From: Xanthomonas sp. CFBP 8443
GTDB taxonomy: Bacteria > Pseudomonadota > Gammaproteobacteria > Xanthomonadales > Xanthomonadaceae
Direction: 5' to 3'
DNA: 64,000 nt
NCBI RefSeq assembly: GCF_025666195.1
Contig: NZ_CP102592.1
Span: 1,426,001 to 1,490,000 of the forward strand
Every line of letters begins with the position of its first letter. The first letter of the stretch is position 1. The notes beneath the pieces were generated by a model. It made no database searches. It had not been told where the DNA came from and saw only the letters and a list, made by a program, of their open reading frames with translations. The position numbers and the translations under genes were made by a program. Shown one piece after another: positions 53,521 through 63,234 of the stretch.

Positions 53521-54519
53521 CTACAGCGCCTGCACCATCGGCCGCTGCTGTGCTTCCTGTGCCTGCACCTGGTTCTGTGCCTGCTGGTGTTCGCGCTCGT
53601 GCACTGGCGGGTCGGGCTGCTGCGCTTGCGCCTTGTCGAACGATTGCTCGACCGGGGTCTGCGCCGCTTCGGCGGTGGGCATGTGCGCGCGCAGCTTGGC
53701 CGGGTCGCCGGCGGCGCCTTGCACGATGAAGATGTTCTCGCCGGCCGCGGCAGTCTTGGTCTGCTGGCTGAGGGCGATTTGGTCGACGCTGCCGAAATTG
53801 TGCTGCTTGGCCAGCGCGTACAGGCTGGCGCTGACGCGGTCGTTGTCGGCCGGGTCCAGCTGGCCGGGGCCGTTCAGGCCTTCGACCTTGCCGCGGATCT
53901 GCTGCAGCATGGCCTGGTCCTGGGGCTCCGGGCGCGTCGGGTCGGCGGGTGCGGGCGCACGTTGCCGGTCCTGGTCCGGTTGCTCGCGATAGCGCAGTTC
54001 CTCGGTGCGTTCCTGCGACAGCATGCGGTTACCGATGCCCGGTTCGATGCGGCCGGGGAAGTCGTTGACCGGTACGTCCATCAGTTCGCCGAAGGTGCGG
54101 TAGGCGGAGTTGCTGTTGACGGTCTCGCCGAACACCTTGAAGCCGTAGTTGGGGTAGTTCAGGTCCTGCGCATTGAGTTCGGGCACGGCGCTGACCGCGG
54201 TGTTCCAGCGCGCCAGGATCTGCTCCTTGTCGCCGGTGGCGACGGTGCGTGCCGGCTGGCCTTCCTGGATGTAGCTGGTGCTGTCGGGCTTTGCGCCGAT
54301 GGCGTTGGCATAGCCGGCGTCGTGCGGGTAGTGCCAGGCGCGCAGCGAGTGCTTGCTCTCGTCGGTGCCGATGGGGATGGCTTCGCCGGTCTGGCGGTCG
54401 GTGGCCAGGCCGTGCAGTTCGGCCAGGGCGGTGCCGTGCTCGTCGCGCAGCACCCAGTAGTCGTGACCGGCGACGCCGGCAACGCCGAGCGATCTTGCTT
54501 CAATCGAATAATCGGGCAT
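53521..54519 (-). CDS. Type IV secretion antibacterial effector (X-Tfe) with intact XVIPCD
   Basis: 332 residues. The C-terminal half is the Xanthomonas VirD4-interacting domain: VSASLYALAKQHNFGSVDQI, ENIFIVQGAAGDPAKLRAHM, TPVEQSFDKAQAQ, then a Gln-rich tail (QNQVQAQEAQQRPMVQAL). This domain targets proteins to the bacteria-killing X-T4SS. The N-terminal 170 residues (YWVLRDEHGTALAELHGLAT, GFKVFGETVNSNSAYRTFGE) carry the toxic activity. The NSNSAYRTF motif and preceding HGL segment recall peptidase/amidase-like effectors, but I cannot assign a reaction. It lies 27 nt after a lipoprotein gene on the same strand, its likely immunity gene. No T4SS structural genes are in the window. Confidence 0.85.
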   Translation of the reverse strand: MPDYSIEARSLGVAGVAGHDYWVLRDEHGTALAELHGLATDRQTGEAIPIGTDESKHSLRAWHYPHDAGYANAIGAKPDSTSYIQEGQPARTVATGDKEQILARWNTAVSAVPELNAQDLNYPNYGFKVFGETVNSNSAYRTFGELMDVPVNDFPGRIEPGIGNRMLSQERTEELRYREQPDQDRQRAPAPADPTRPEPQDQAMLQQIRGKVEGLNGPGQLDPADNDRVSASLYALAKQHNFGSVDQIALSQQTKTAAAGENIFIVQGAAGDPAKLRAHMPTAEAAQTPVEQSFDKAQAQQPDPPVHEREHQQAQNQVQAQEAQQRPMVQAL

Positions 54520-54546
54520 GCGGTTCTCCTTCCTTGGTGATCGGGG

Positions 54547-54969
54547 CTAGTGTGGTTGCGCGGCCACGCAGCTGTCCAGCGAGGCCTTGAGGTCCTTCAT
54601 CGCCTGCTCCACGCCCAGGTCGACGAAGTAGGCGCCGGCGCCCTTGAGGGCGATCCTGGCCTGGCTGGCGCCTTGCGGGCGCTCGATGCGCATGCGGAAG
54701 CCGCTGCGGTTGGCTTCTTCGAAGTTGCCCGATTCCAGCACGCCCTTGGCGTCGTCCTTGCGCGTGACCTTGGGCCAGGAGCTGCTGGTCTCGGACAGCT
54801 TGGCAATGCTGGTCTCGGCGCAGTCGAACAGGCGCTGGGTCGGCAGGTCGGCGGGCACGACCAGGACGTCGGAGGCCATCGGGGTCTTCTTCGCGGCGGC
54901 GGACATGCTGCATGCGCCTGCGGCGAACAACAGGCCTGCGATCTGGGCGGCGACGAGCCACGGCTTCAT
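54547..54969 (-). CDS. Lipoprotein, candidate immunity protein (X-Tfi)
   Basis: 140 residues from MKPWLVAAQIAGLLFAAGAC at 54969, preceded by AGGAG. The lipobox AAGAC places the lipid on Cys20. The mature part is small and basic-acidic mixed (FDCAETSIAKLSETSSSWPK, MRIERPQGASQARIALKGAG) with a terminal Cys (LDSCVAAQPH). It lies 27 nt upstream of the effector gene and is co-directional, the arrangement of X-Tfi/X-Tfe loci. Inhibition of the neighbouring effector in the periplasm is inferred from this. Confidence 0.75.
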   Translation of the reverse strand: MKPWLVAAQIAGLLFAAGACSMSAAAKKTPMASDVLVVPADLPTQRLFDCAETSIAKLSETSSSWPKVTRKDDAKGVLESGNFEEANRSGFRMRIERPQGASQARIALKGAGAYFVDLGVEQAMKDLKASLDSCVAAQPH

Positions 54970-55156
54970 GTGCTTCTCCTGGTATGCGGCCTGGCAGGTC
55001 GCACTGCGGCTGCGGCGAGGCGAGAGGCCCACTGTAATTGCGCCGGCTGCGCCTGTCGATTCGGTGCCTGGGCCGCAAGCGGGCCGGTGCCGGGCGCCGC
55101 GTTAGAGCCTGGCGCGGAACATGGATGCGATCTGCGCGGGCTGCCGCCGCGCCCGC

Positions 55157-55924
55157 CTATTCGCCGCCGCCGTTGGTCACCAGGCGCAGGAACACCTCGT
55201 GCTGATAGCGGCTCATGCGCAGTTGCTGGCCGTTGTCCATGGTCACCACGTGGTGGCCGTTGAACCAGGGGTGGATGGCCTTGACCCGGCGCACGTTGAT
55301 GATCGCCGAGCGGTGCACGCGGGCGAAATGGCGCGGGTCCAGGCGCGCGGCGAGGGCGGCCATGGTCTCGCGCAGTTCGTGTACGGCGCCGGCCACATGC
55401 AGTTGCACGGTGTTGCGGTTGGCCTTGATCCAGACGATGTCGTCGACGGCGACGAACACCACGTGTTCGTCCACGCGCACGGCGATGCGTTGCAGGTAGG
55501 CATCGCGCTGGCGCAGGGCATCCAGCGCCTGCAGGAGCTGCGCGGGATTGCTGCCGGTGCCGCCCAGCCGCGCCTTGGCGCGCTGCAGGGTGGCGGCGAA
55601 GCGCTCGCGGCTGAACGGCTTGACCAGGTAGTCCAGCGCGTTGGCTTCGAAGGCGCGCACCGCGTATTGCTCGTAGGCGGTGACGAACACGGTGGCGGGC
55701 ATGCGCTCGGCGCCGATCTGCGTGACCACGTCCATGCCGGTCATTTCCGGCATCTGGATGTCGAGGAACACCAGGTCCGGCGAGTGTTCGCGGATCGCCG
55801 CCACCGCCGCGGCGCCGTCGCCGCATTCGCCGAGCAGGGCGATGTCGGCGTGTTCGCGCAACAGGCGCACGACGGCGTGGCGGGCGATGGGTTCGTCGTC
55901 GATGACCAGCGCGGTGATGGTCAT
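55157..55924 (-). CDS. LytTR-type response regulator
   Basis: 255 residues. Receiver domain with the acidic pair in IDDEPIARHA, phospho-acceptor Asp in DLVFLDIQMPEMTGMDV (about 53), Thr in VFVTAYEQYAVRAFEANALD and Lys in LVKPFSRERF. The C-terminal LytTR DNA-binding domain follows: DDIVWIKANRNTVQLHV, LDPRHFARVHRSAIINVRRV and GQQLRMSRYQHEVFLRLV. The start ATG overlaps the kinase stop (ATGA). Together they form an AlgR/LytR-like pair. Its target genes are not indicated; LytTR regulators often control secretion, fibres or cell-wall processes. Confidence 0.94.
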   Translation of the reverse strand: MTITALVIDDEPIARHAVVRLLREHADIALLGECGDGAAAVAAIREHSPDLVFLDIQMPEMTGMDVVTQIGAERMPATVFVTAYEQYAVRAFEANALDYLVKPFSRERFAATLQRAKARLGGTGSNPAQLLQALDALRQRDAYLQRIAVRVDEHVVFVAVDDIVWIKANRNTVQLHVAGAVHELRETMAALAARLDPRHFARVHRSAIINVRRVKAIHPWFNGHHVVTMDNGQQLRMSRYQHEVFLRLVTNGGGE

Positions 55925-57024
55925 GCGGGCACGTGCTCCGGCGCGTCTGCGGCGTCCTCCAGTTCGCGGAACGGCATGCGGATGCGGCACACCACGCCTT
56001 GCGGCCAGATCATGTCCAGGCGGATCTCGGCGGCGTCGCCGTACAGTTCCTTCAGCCGCAGCCGGGTGTTCGACAGGCCGATGCCGTGGCCGGCGGCGTC
56101 GCTGCTGTCGCCGAGCGTGCTGTTGCGGTTGCGCACCTCGATGCGCAGCTGGCCGTCCTCGTGCCGGCTCTCGATCTCCACCTGGTCGGCGCCGGCGTGG
56201 CGGCCGATGCCGTGCTGGATCGCGTTCTCCACGATCGGCTGCAGCAGCAGGCTCGGCACCGCGCAGTCCAGGGTGGCCGGGTCGATGTACAGGCGCGTGG
56301 TCAGGCGGTCGCCGAAGCGCTTGCGCTGAATGCCCAGGTACAGGTCGAGCAGGGTGAGTTCGTGGCGCAGGGTGATTTCCTGGCCGTCGAATTCCTCCAG
56401 CAGCGCGCGCAGCAGTTCGCTCAGGCGCAGCAGCATGTCCTCGGCCGAGGCGGCGTCCTCTTCGAGCAGGGTCACGATGGCGTGCAGCGTGTTGAACAGG
56501 AAGTGCGGCTGCAGCTGGGTCTTCAGCGCCTGCAGCCGCGACTGCGCCAGTTGCGTGGCCAGGCGTCCGGCTTCCAGTTCGCGGCGGTCGCTCTCGCTGC
56601 GGTAGTGCAGCGCCTGCTGGATCGCCAGCAGGCCCCAGTAGGTCAGCAGGCCGATGGCGAAGTGCTTGCTGATGAACTGCCCGAGCTGCTCGGAGAACGG
56701 CCCTTGCGAGAAGAAGGCGCCGATGATCATCGCCAGCGCGGTGACGCCGACGCTGGCGGCGCATTGCGGGCCCAGCGCGCGCAGCTGCAACGGGGTGGGG
56801 ATCGGGAAGCGCTGCCCCAGCCGGAACACCAGCGGCGCCAGCGCCGCCCAGGTGTACCACTGGGTCATCGACCAGCGCAGGTAGTCGCCGATCGCCCAGC
56901 GATGGTCGCCGCTGTTGAACACGTCGTACAGATAGCCTTGCACGGCGAAGGCCACGACCACGGCCGTCCACAAGCTCAGGTATCGGATCAGGCCGATTTC
57001 CGTGGAACCCAGGCGGATGTTCAT
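55921..57024 (-). CDS. LytS-like sensor histidine kinase
   Basis: 367 residues. Four hydrophobic segments at the N-terminus (LWTAVVVAFAVQGYLYDV, WYTWAALAPLVFRLG, SVGVTALAMIIGAFF, FAIGLLTYWGLLAIQQALHY) replace a periplasmic sensor. The His_kinase phospho-acceptor motif is LQPHFLFNTLHAIVTLL. The ATPase has PSLLLQPIVENAIQHGIG (N-box) and GHGIGLSNTRLRLKELYG (G-box). It phosphorylates the overlapping LytTR regulator. The membrane helices are its only sensor. It starts at the ATG at 57024. Confidence 0.94.
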   Translation of the reverse strand: MNIRLGSTEIGLIRYLSLWTAVVVAFAVQGYLYDVFNSGDHRWAIGDYLRWSMTQWYTWAALAPLVFRLGQRFPIPTPLQLRALGPQCAASVGVTALAMIIGAFFSQGPFSEQLGQFISKHFAIGLLTYWGLLAIQQALHYRSESDRRELEAGRLATQLAQSRLQALKTQLQPHFLFNTLHAIVTLLEEDAASAEDMLLRLSELLRALLEEFDGQEITLRHELTLLDLYLGIQRKRFGDRLTTRLYIDPATLDCAVPSLLLQPIVENAIQHGIGRHAGADQVEIESRHEDGQLRIEVRNRNSTLGDSSDAAGHGIGLSNTRLRLKELYGDAAEIRLDMIWPQGVVCRIRMPFRELEDAADAPEHVPA

Positions 57025-57232
57025 CGGGCGACGCTCGGACGGGATGCGCCGATCCTAAGCGCGCCCGCGTGCGCTGAGAAGCGCGGCGGCCAATGGCGAC
57101 GATTGGTCACGCCGGCACGACGATTCGTCCCGGATCGCTGGGCGGCGGCCATGGCAGGCGCGCCAGATAGGCGCACCGCTCCCGCTGCGCCAGGCGCACG
57201 AGGCGGCATCCCTTCCTGCCGGAGACGTCGCC

Positions 57233-57616
57233 ATGCATCCCTTCCGTACCACCTGCCTCGCCAGTGTGCTGCTCGCCGCCGCGGCCACCGCCCATGCGCA
57301 GGGCGAAAGCCGCCAGCATTACCTGACCCTGGTCAACCGCGCGCACGACAGCGTGACCGCGGTGGCGGTCGCCGATGCCGGCAGCGCGACGTTCCGCGCC
57401 ATCGACGCCGACCCGCTGCGCGGCGGCGGCGACTCGGCCACCATCGGCATCGCCGGCGCGGGCTGCCGCTACGACGTGCGCTTCGGGTTCAGCGACGGGC
57501 GCACGCTGGTGTATCGCGACCTGGACGTGTGCCGCAACGTGCTGGTGCGGATCCGGGCGTTGCCGCGCAGGGAGGTGGATGCTTCGATGCGGTTTGCGGT
57601 GTCGATGGGGAAGTAG
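57233..57616 (+). CDS. Small exported protein of unknown function
   Basis: 127 residues from the ATG at 57233, with GGAG 9 nt upstream. A clear signal peptide (LASVLLAAAATAHAQG) predicts a mature periplasmic protein of about 105 residues. It has two Cys (GAGCRYDVRFGFSDG, DLDVCRNVLVRIRAL) that may form a disulfide, and alternating strand-like segments (HYLTLVNRAHDSVTAVAVAD). It is divergent from the histidine kinase gene across about 210 bp. I do not recognise a named family. Confidence 0.75.
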   Translation: MHPFRTTCLASVLLAAAATAHAQGESRQHYLTLVNRAHDSVTAVAVADAGSATFRAIDADPLRGGGDSATIGIAGAGCRYDVRFGFSDGRTLVYRDLDVCRNVLVRIRALPRREVDASMRFAVSMGK

Positions 57617-57700
57617 TTCTTTTCGGGGTTGTGCGGCGTTGCGGGAGCTGCGTTGGTGAGTTACGGGCTGGCGGGTGCGGCACGTGTTGTTGTGAGTGTC

Positions 57701-57727
57701 TGTCGCGACTGAAGTCGCTCCTACAGG
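57701..57727. repeat. Single palindromic repeat
   Basis: TGTCGCGACTGAAGTCGCTC followed by CTACAGG, a lone inverted copy of the repeat family (GACTGAAGTCGCTCCTAC variant) between convergent genes. Confidence 0.85.
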
Positions 57728-57760
57728 GGCGGTGCGCTAGGCGCCGAAGCGATGTCGCTG

Positions 57761-59590
57761 CTATTCGCCGCCCACCGCGAGGGCGGCGTGGATCAGCGCC
57801 AGGTGGCTCAGGCCCTGCGGCATGTTGCCGAGCGCGGCGCCGCTGTGCGGGTCGACCAGTTCCGGCAGCAGGCCGACGTCGTTGCCGACGGTGTCGAGCA
57901 GATGCTCGAACAGGCGTCTGGCTTCGTCGCGTTCGTCGAGCAGGCCGTAGGCTTCCACCATCCAGAAGCTGCAGGCGATGAACGCGCCTTCGCGCTCCTG
58001 CATGCCGCTGTAGCGGTGCAGCAGGGTGCGCGCTTCGCCGCCGCCGCCGAGTTCGCGTCGGATCGCCTCGCGGGTGGCGAGCATGCGCTCGCGGCGCACC
58101 TCGCCCAGGCCAAAGCGCGAGGCCAGCATCAGCCCGGCGTCGAGCGCGTCGCTGCCGGCGTACAGGGTGTAGGCCTGCTTGTCCTCGGACCAGCAGTGCG
58201 CGTCGATCCAGTCGAGGATGCGCGCCTGTTCGCGCTGCCAGCGCGGCAGCATGGCCTTGGACAGGTGGCCGGCTTCGGCCAGTTCGCTGGCGCGGCGCAG
58301 CGCCATCCAGCACTCGACCTTGGACATGGTGTAGTGCTGCGCGTCCTCCAGTTCCCAGAATCCGGCGTCCTTGCGCATCCACGCCTCGGCGCATTCGTTG
58401 CCGAGTTCGAACAGCTGTTGCGCGGTGTGCGGGTCGAGGATGTGGCCGTGGTCGACGAAGCGCGCGGTCATCTCGAACACGTCGCCGTACAGGCATAGCT
58501 GCAGCTGGTCGGTGGCGGTGTTGCCCACGCGCACCGGGCGCGTGTGGCGGTAGCCGGCGATGTCGATCTCCCGCTCGTCCGGGACCAGGTCGCCATGCAG
58601 GGTGTAGCAGGGACGGATCCAGGGCCGGTGCTTGGCGATGGTGCCGAGCAGCCAGGCGAACGCGGCCTTGGCGTCGGGCAGGGCGCCCACGCGCAGGAAC
58701 GCCTTGGTGGTGTAGGCGGCATCGCGTACCCAGGCGTAGCGGTAGTCCCAGTTGCCGTTGCCGCCGATGCCCTCGGGCAGCGAGGTGGTGGCCGCGGCGG
58801 CGATGGCGCCGGTGGGCGAATACCACAGGAACTTCAACGCCAGCGCCGAGCGCAGCACCGCCTGCGGGTAGTTGCCGTCGTAGTGCAGGTTGCCGGTCCA
58901 CTCGCGCCATTCCCGGTCGCTGCGCTCGATGCGTTCATCGATGTCCTCCAATGGCGGCACCGGCAGCGCTTCGTCCTGCGTGGCGAGCACCGCGAGCAGC
59001 TCGCGCTGCCCGGCGTGCAGGCGCAGCCGGGCGTGTACGCCGCGGTCGTCGTAGTCGAAAACGGTGAGCGCCTGCGAATGGCGCAGCAGCGCCATCACCG
59101 GGCCGATGTGGAACACGCGGCCGTTGGGCGTGTCGCTCATCCACGGTGTGGACGTGCCGGCGCGGGTGCCGGGCCGGAAGCAGATCTCGAACTCCACTTC
59201 GCCGTCCAGGCCTTCCAGCCGCCGTGCCAGCTCCGACCACGGCAGGCGGCCGGCCTCGCCGCTGTTGAGCGACTCGGTCAGGCGCGCGCTGCCGCTGGCG
59301 GTGCGGACGGTGGTTTCCAGCACGTTGCTGTCGTCGCGGTAGCGGCGCTGCACGTCGGTGGCGCCGACCGGGGTGATGGCGAAGCGGCCGCCGTCGCGCG
59401 CGTCGAGCAGGCGGTCGAACAGCGGTGGCGCGTCCATCGTCGGCACGCACCACCAGTCGATGCTGCCGTCGGCGGCGACCAGCGCCACCGAGCGGCCGTC
59501 GCCGAGTGCGGCATAGCTCTCGATCGGCGCGGTGCCGTCGGCATCGCGCTGCAGGGATGGCGCGCGGGCAGGCACGGCCGGCGCGCTCAA
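57761..59590 (-). CDS. Glycoside hydrolase family 15 (glucoamylase/trehalase-like)
   Basis: About 609 residues. The N-terminal beta-sandwich begins [20 protein letters not shown] and [20 protein letters not shown], standard for bacterial GH15. The (alpha/alpha)6 barrel has [40 protein letters not shown] and [20 protein letters not shown]. These enzymes hydrolyse alpha-glucosides; some act on trehalose. No ATG lies near the domain start. A TTG at 59590 overlapping the SDR stop (TTGA) or a GTG at 59575 are the candidates, so it is probably translationally coupled to the SDR. There is no signal peptide, so it is cytoplasmic. Confidence 0.88.
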   Translation of the reverse strand: MSAPAVPARAPSLQRDADGTAPIESYAALGDGRSVALVAADGSIDWWCVPTMDAPPLFDRLLDARDGGRFAITPVGATDVQRRYRDDSNVLETTVRTASGSARLTESLNSGEAGRLPWSELARRLEGLDGEVEFEICFRPGTRAGTSTPWMSDTPNGRVFHIGPVMALLRHSQALTVFDYDDRGVHARLRLHAGQRELLAVLATQDEALPVPPLEDIDERIERSDREWREWTGNLHYDGNYPQAVLRSALALKFLWYSPTGAIAAAATTSLPEGIGGNGNWDYRYAWVRDAAYTTKAFLRVGALPDAKAAFAWLLGTIAKHRPWIRPCYTLHGDLVPDEREIDIAGYRHTRPVRVGNTATDQLQLCLYGDVFEMTARFVDHGHILDPHTAQQLFELGNECAEAWMRKDAGFWELEDAQHYTMSKVECWMALRRASELAEAGHLSKAMLPRWQREQARILDWIDAHCWSEDKQAYTLYAGSDALDAGLMLASRFGLGEVRRERMLATREAIRRELGGGGEARTLLHRYSGMQEREGAFIACSFWMVEAYGLLDERDEARRLFEHLLDTVGNDVGLLPELVDPHSGAALGNMPQGLSHLALIHAALAVGGE

Positions 59591-60489
59591 GACAGCAGCA
59601 GGCCGCCGGTGGCGCCGATGATCTCGCCGGTGATATAGCTCGATTCCTGCGAGGCCAGCAGCACGTACAGCGGCGCCATCTCCACCGGCTGGCCGGCGCG
59701 CTTGAGCGGGGTTTCCGAGCCGAACGCGGGGATCTTCTCCGGCGGCTGCCCGCCGCTGGGCTGCAGCGGCGTCCACACCGGCCCCGGCGCCACCGCGTTG
59801 ACGCGGATGCCCTTGTCGGCCAGCTGCTGCGCCAGCGCCTGGGTGAAATTGGCGATGGCCGCCTTGGTCGGCGCGTAGTCGATCAGCATCGGCGAAGGCT
59901 GGTAGGCCTGGATCGAGGTGGTGTTGATGATGGTCGCGCCCGGCGGCAGGTGCGGCACTGCGGCCTTGCACAGCCAGAACATCGCGAACACGTTGGTGCG
60001 GAAGGTGGCCTCGAACTGCTCGGTGCTCAGCTCGGCGATGTCCTTCACCGCGGTCTGCTTGCCGGCCACGTTGACCAGGATGTCCAGTCCGCCCAGCGCT
60101 TCCACGCTCTTGGCCACGAGCTGCCGGCAGAACGCCTCGTCCTGCAGGTCGCCGGGCAGGCACACCGCCTTGCGGCCTTCGGCCTCGATCAGCGCGACTA
60201 CCTCGGCGGCGTCCTCCGCTTCCTCGGGCAGGTAGTTGAGGACGATGTCGGCGCCTTCGCGCGCATAGGCGATGGCGGTGGCGCGGCCGATGCCGGAATC
60301 GGCGCCGGTGATCAGCGCCTTGCGCCCGGCCAGGCGGCCGAAGCCGCGATAGGTGTGCTCGCCATGGTCGGCGGCCGGTTGCAGCGCATGCACGGTACCC
60401 GGCGGGGTCTGGGTCTGCTCGGGGAACTCGGGTTGCGGGAACTGCGTCAGTGGGTTCTGCATCGTGAACTGGTTCTTGCTGCCAGACAT
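59587..60489 (-). CDS. Short-chain dehydrogenase (YghA/YhdF-like)
   Basis: 300 residues from [18 protein letters not shown] at 60489, preceded by AAGGAGAT. The long N-terminal extension (about 45 residues) before [20 protein letters not shown] is typical of the stress-linked YghA/YhdF group. The active site is Ser in [12 protein letters not shown], then Tyr-x3-Lys in [27 protein letters not shown] [18 protein letters not shown] follows. The substrate is unknown. The stop overlaps the possible TTG start of the GH15 gene, so the two are probably one operon. Confidence 0.92.
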   Translation of the reverse strand: MSGSKNQFTMQNPLTQFPQPEFPEQTQTPPGTVHALQPAADHGEHTYRGFGRLAGRKALITGADSGIGRATAIAYAREGADIVLNYLPEEAEDAAEVVALIEAEGRKAVCLPGDLQDEAFCRQLVAKSVEALGGLDILVNVAGKQTAVKDIAELSTEQFEATFRTNVFAMFWLCKAAVPHLPPGATIINTTSIQAYQPSPMLIDYAPTKAAIANFTQALAQQLADKGIRVNAVAPGPVWTPLQPSGGQPPEKIPAFGSETPLKRAGQPVEMAPLYVLLASQESSYITGEIIGATGGLLLS

Positions 60490-60740
60490 GCACGATCTCC
60501 TTGCGATGGGGGGAGGGTGTGGCGCGACGCCGAGGTGGACGCTCGGCAGGCCAACGAATCGCCAGTATGGAAATCGCGCGGATGCGGTGGGGTGAACGAA
60601 ATGGACAGGGCACGTGAAAGTGCGATACCCGCACGGCACGGCTTGCCTGCAGACATGCAGACGCAACCGCACGCGTCGCATCACGGATGCGGCGTGCGGT
60701 ACGACCGAGCGATATGCGTATGCGACGCCTGCGGTGCGCT

Positions 60741-61751
60741 CTAGCGGCGGCTGCGACGCCAGGCGATCACTGCGACCGTGGCCAATGCGGCCACCGCGCC
60801 GACCGCGGCCACCTGCGTCGCCAGCTCGGTGCGCTGCGCGCGCCGGCGCAGGCCGCCGTCCACGCCGCCGGGCGACAGCGGCGGCTGGAACACGTTGCCC
60901 GGCGCCACCGCCGCGCGCGGCGCACGCGCCAGGTAGCGGCCGAAGAAGCGGCCCATGCCCGCGGCGAACGCATTCGGCGCCAGCGCATGCACCACGCGCA
61001 TCGCGCCGACCGCCGGGCCGATCACCACCGTGTTGCGCGGGCGCCGCAGCAGTCTCACCACTGCGCGTGCGACCCGGCGCGGATCGAGCATCGGCGGCGG
61101 CCCGTCGATGCGGCGGCCGGTGTAGTTGGCGCCATGCGCCAGGCCGGGCGAATCGACGAAGTACGGATAGACGTCGCACACGTGGATGTGCGGATGGTCC
61201 GCCAGTTCGGCGCGCAGCGCTTCGGAAAACCCGCGCTGTCCGTACTTGCTGGCGCTGTAGGCGGCGGCGTACGGGGTGGCGGCGAACCCGCCCATCGAAA
61301 TCATGTTGACCAGGATGCCGCGCTCCTGCGTCAGGAAGATCTGTACCGCCGCGTGCGCATCGTGCATGTGTCCGAGCAGATTGGCCTGGACCACCGCGTC
61401 GCTGGCCTCGATCGGCACGTCCTGGAACTTGCCGACCGCACCCACGCCGACGTTGCTGAACCACAGATCGACATGGCCGAGGAACGCCTGCGCCTGTTCG
61501 GCCAGCGCACGCACCGCGTCGGCGTCCTTGACATCGGTGGGCACCACCAGCACCTTGGCGCCATGGCGGCGGCAGATCTGCGCGACCTGTTCCAGCGCCT
61601 CCACGCCGCGTGCGGCCAGGACCAGCTTGGCGCCTTGCGCCGCCAGCGCCTCGGCGGTGGCCTGGCCGATGCCGCTGGATGCGCCGGTGATCACCACGTG
61701 GGGGCGCTGCGCCCGGGTCGTGCCTGCTGTGGTCCTGCGCGCTGTCGTCAT
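60741..61751 (-). CDS. Short-chain dehydrogenase with C-terminal membrane helix
   Basis: 336 residues from [20 protein letters not shown] at 61751. SDR motifs: [28 protein letters not shown], Ser in [13 protein letters not shown] and Tyr-x3-Lys in [13 protein letters not shown]. Beyond the usual about 250 residues there is an extension ([20 protein letters not shown]) and a C-terminal hydrophobic helix with positive end ([21 protein letters not shown], read as two parts), so it is likely membrane-tethered. The substrate is unknown, possibly lipophilic. It is not overlapping with the other SDR (250 bp apart). Confidence 0.88.
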   Translation of the reverse strand: MTTARRTTAGTTRAQRPHVVITGASSGIGQATAEALAAQGAKLVLAARGVEALEQVAQICRRHGAKVLVVPTDVKDADAVRALAEQAQAFLGHVDLWFSNVGVGAVGKFQDVPIEASDAVVQANLLGHMHDAHAAVQIFLTQERGILVNMISMGGFAATPYAAAYSASKYGQRGFSEALRAELADHPHIHVCDVYPYFVDSPGLAHGANYTGRRIDGPPPMLDPRRVARAVVRLLRRPRNTVVIGPAVGAMRVVHALAPNAFAAGMGRFFGRYLARAPRAAVAPGNVFQPPLSPGGVDGGLRRRAQRTELATQVAAVGAVAALATVAVIAWRRSRR

Positions 61752-61934
61752 GCGTGCGTATCGCCTGTGCCGTCGGGGGGAGAGACCGCATGCTCCCAAG
61801 CCGGACGTTAACGCGGCGCGGGCGAAAAGTAAGAATCCCCGTGACAGGCGCGGCGTCGCGGCGGTGCGTCGCAGCCGCTGAGCCGTTCAGATGCTGGGAT
61901 GGCACTCCTTCGGCCGCATCCCCATCTTCCGCGC

Positions 61935-62549
61935 ATGGACCTGTTCGCTTCCACCGACGACCTCCCGCATTGCCTGGTGGCCGATGCCGAGGGCGGCATC
62001 CGCTATTGGCCGCAGCTGATCGAGCCGGCGCTGGCGCAGGCCTGGTTCGAGGCGCTGCGCGACGGGGCGGCCTGGCAATGCCTGCGCCGGCCGATGTACG
62101 ACCGGGTGGTGGACGTGCCGCGGCTGCTGGCGTCGTATCGCCTGCAGGCGCTGCCCGACACCTTGCCGCTGCGCGACCTGCATGCCGCGGTGCAGGCGCG
62201 GGTGCCGGCGCCGTACTCGGCGGTGGGCTTGAACCTGTACCGCGACGGCCGCGACAGCGTGGCGATGCACAACGACAAGCTGCACACGCTGGTGGCGCCG
62301 CATCCGATCGCGCTGGTGTCGCTGGGCGCGCCGCGGCGCATGAACATCCGCGCCAAGGCCGGCGACCGCCGCAGCATCGCGGTGGAGCTGGCGCCGGGCA
62401 GCCTGCTGGCGATGAGCCATGCCTCGCAACTCACCCACGAGCACGGCATCCCGAAGACGGTGCGGCCGGTGGCGCCGCGGATGAGCGTGGTGTTCCGGGT
62501 GCGGCCGATGGACGGAGCGGCCGCCGATGGCGCCGCCGATTCCGCATAA
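61935..62549 (+). CDS. AlkB-like 2-oxoglutarate/Fe(II) oxygenase
   Basis: 204 residues from [15 protein letters not shown] at 61935. The iron-binding HxD is in [12 protein letters not shown] (His-Asn-Asp) with the second His in [10 protein letters not shown]. The 2-oxoglutarate-binding Arg is in [13 protein letters not shown], all as in the AlkB family. [15 protein letters not shown] matches the N-Y/L-Y...D stretch before the HxD. It may demethylate alkylated DNA or RNA bases, but no ada or alkA neighbour supports this. It ends 29 nt before the HD-domain gene. Confidence 0.9.
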   Translation: MDLFASTDDLPHCLVADAEGGIRYWPQLIEPALAQAWFEALRDGAAWQCLRRPMYDRVVDVPRLLASYRLQALPDTLPLRDLHAAVQARVPAPYSAVGLNLYRDGRDSVAMHNDKLHTLVAPHPIALVSLGAPRRMNIRAKAGDRRSIAVELAPGSLLAMSHASQLTHEHGIPKTVRPVAPRMSVVFRVRPMDGAAADGAADSA

Positions 62550-62578
62550 TGCAGGCCAGTTCCCGTCAGGAAGGCTGC

Positions 62579-63229
62579 ATGACCGCTCTCACCGAACGCT
62601 ACGCGCGCGCCGTCGACTACGCCCGCATCGCCCACGCCGGACAGTTCCGCAAGGGCGGCACGGTGCCGTATTTCAGCCATGTGCTGGGCGTGTCGACGCT
62701 GGTGCTGGAGGCCGGCGGCGACGAGGACCAGGCGATCGCCGCATTGCTGCACGATGTGGTCGAGGACTGCGGCGCCGGCCACGAGGCGGTGATCCGCGCG
62801 CAGTTCGGCGACGAGGTCGCGGCGATCGTGATGGGCTGCACCGACGCCAGCGCCGAGCGCAAGGCGGAACCGGAGGACGTGCCGGCCAGGCGCCGCGACT
62901 GGCGCACCCGCAAGCAGGCCTATCTGGCGCACCTGCACGACGCGCCGGCCGCGACGCTGCTGGTCTCGGCCTGCGACAAGCTGTACAACGCGCGCAGCAT
63001 TGTCGCCGATCTGGAGGATCCAGAGGTGGGTGGAGAGGTGTTCGCGCGTTTCACCGCCGGCCGCGACGGCACCTTGTGGTACTACGCTGCGTTGCACGCG
63101 ATCTTCGCCGAGCGCGGTGTGCCGGTGCTGCGGCCGTTCGCGATCGCGGTGGCGCGGATGCATGCGTTGGCGGGCGAGGCGTTCGCGGCGGACGATGCAG
63201 GCGCGCTTGCGGCGCCTTCGTTGGCGTAG
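62579..63229 (+). CDS. HD-domain hydrolase (RelA/SpoT-like N-terminal type)
   Basis: 216 residues from MTALTERYARAVDYARIAHA at 62579, with CAGGAAGG 5 nt ahead. Metal-binding HD motifs: AHAGQFRKGGTVPYFSHVLG, then IAALLHDVVEDCGAGHEAVI, and Asp in SACDKLYNARSIVADL. This is the fold of the small alarmone hydrolases and the hydrolase half of SpoT. There is no synthetase domain. It may degrade (p)ppGpp or a related nucleotide; the sequence alone does not prove the substrate. It is adjacent to the AlkB-like gene and co-directional. Confidence 0.88.
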   Translation: MTALTERYARAVDYARIAHAGQFRKGGTVPYFSHVLGVSTLVLEAGGDEDQAIAALLHDVVEDCGAGHEAVIRAQFGDEVAAIVMGCTDASAERKAEPEDVPARRRDWRTRKQAYLAHLHDAPAATLLVSACDKLYNARSIVADLEDPEVGGEVFARFTAGRDGTLWYYAALHAIFAERGVPVLRPFAIAVARMHALAGEAFAADDAGALAAPSLA

Positions 63230-63234
63230 TCGCC

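Noticed and set aside
57761..60634. A single 957-residue fusion of a dehydrogenase and a GH15 enzyme
   Set aside because: The part upstream of about 59590 in this frame is out-of-frame translation of the real SDR gene (59587-60489). The SDR has all its motifs in its own frame, so these are two overlapping genes.
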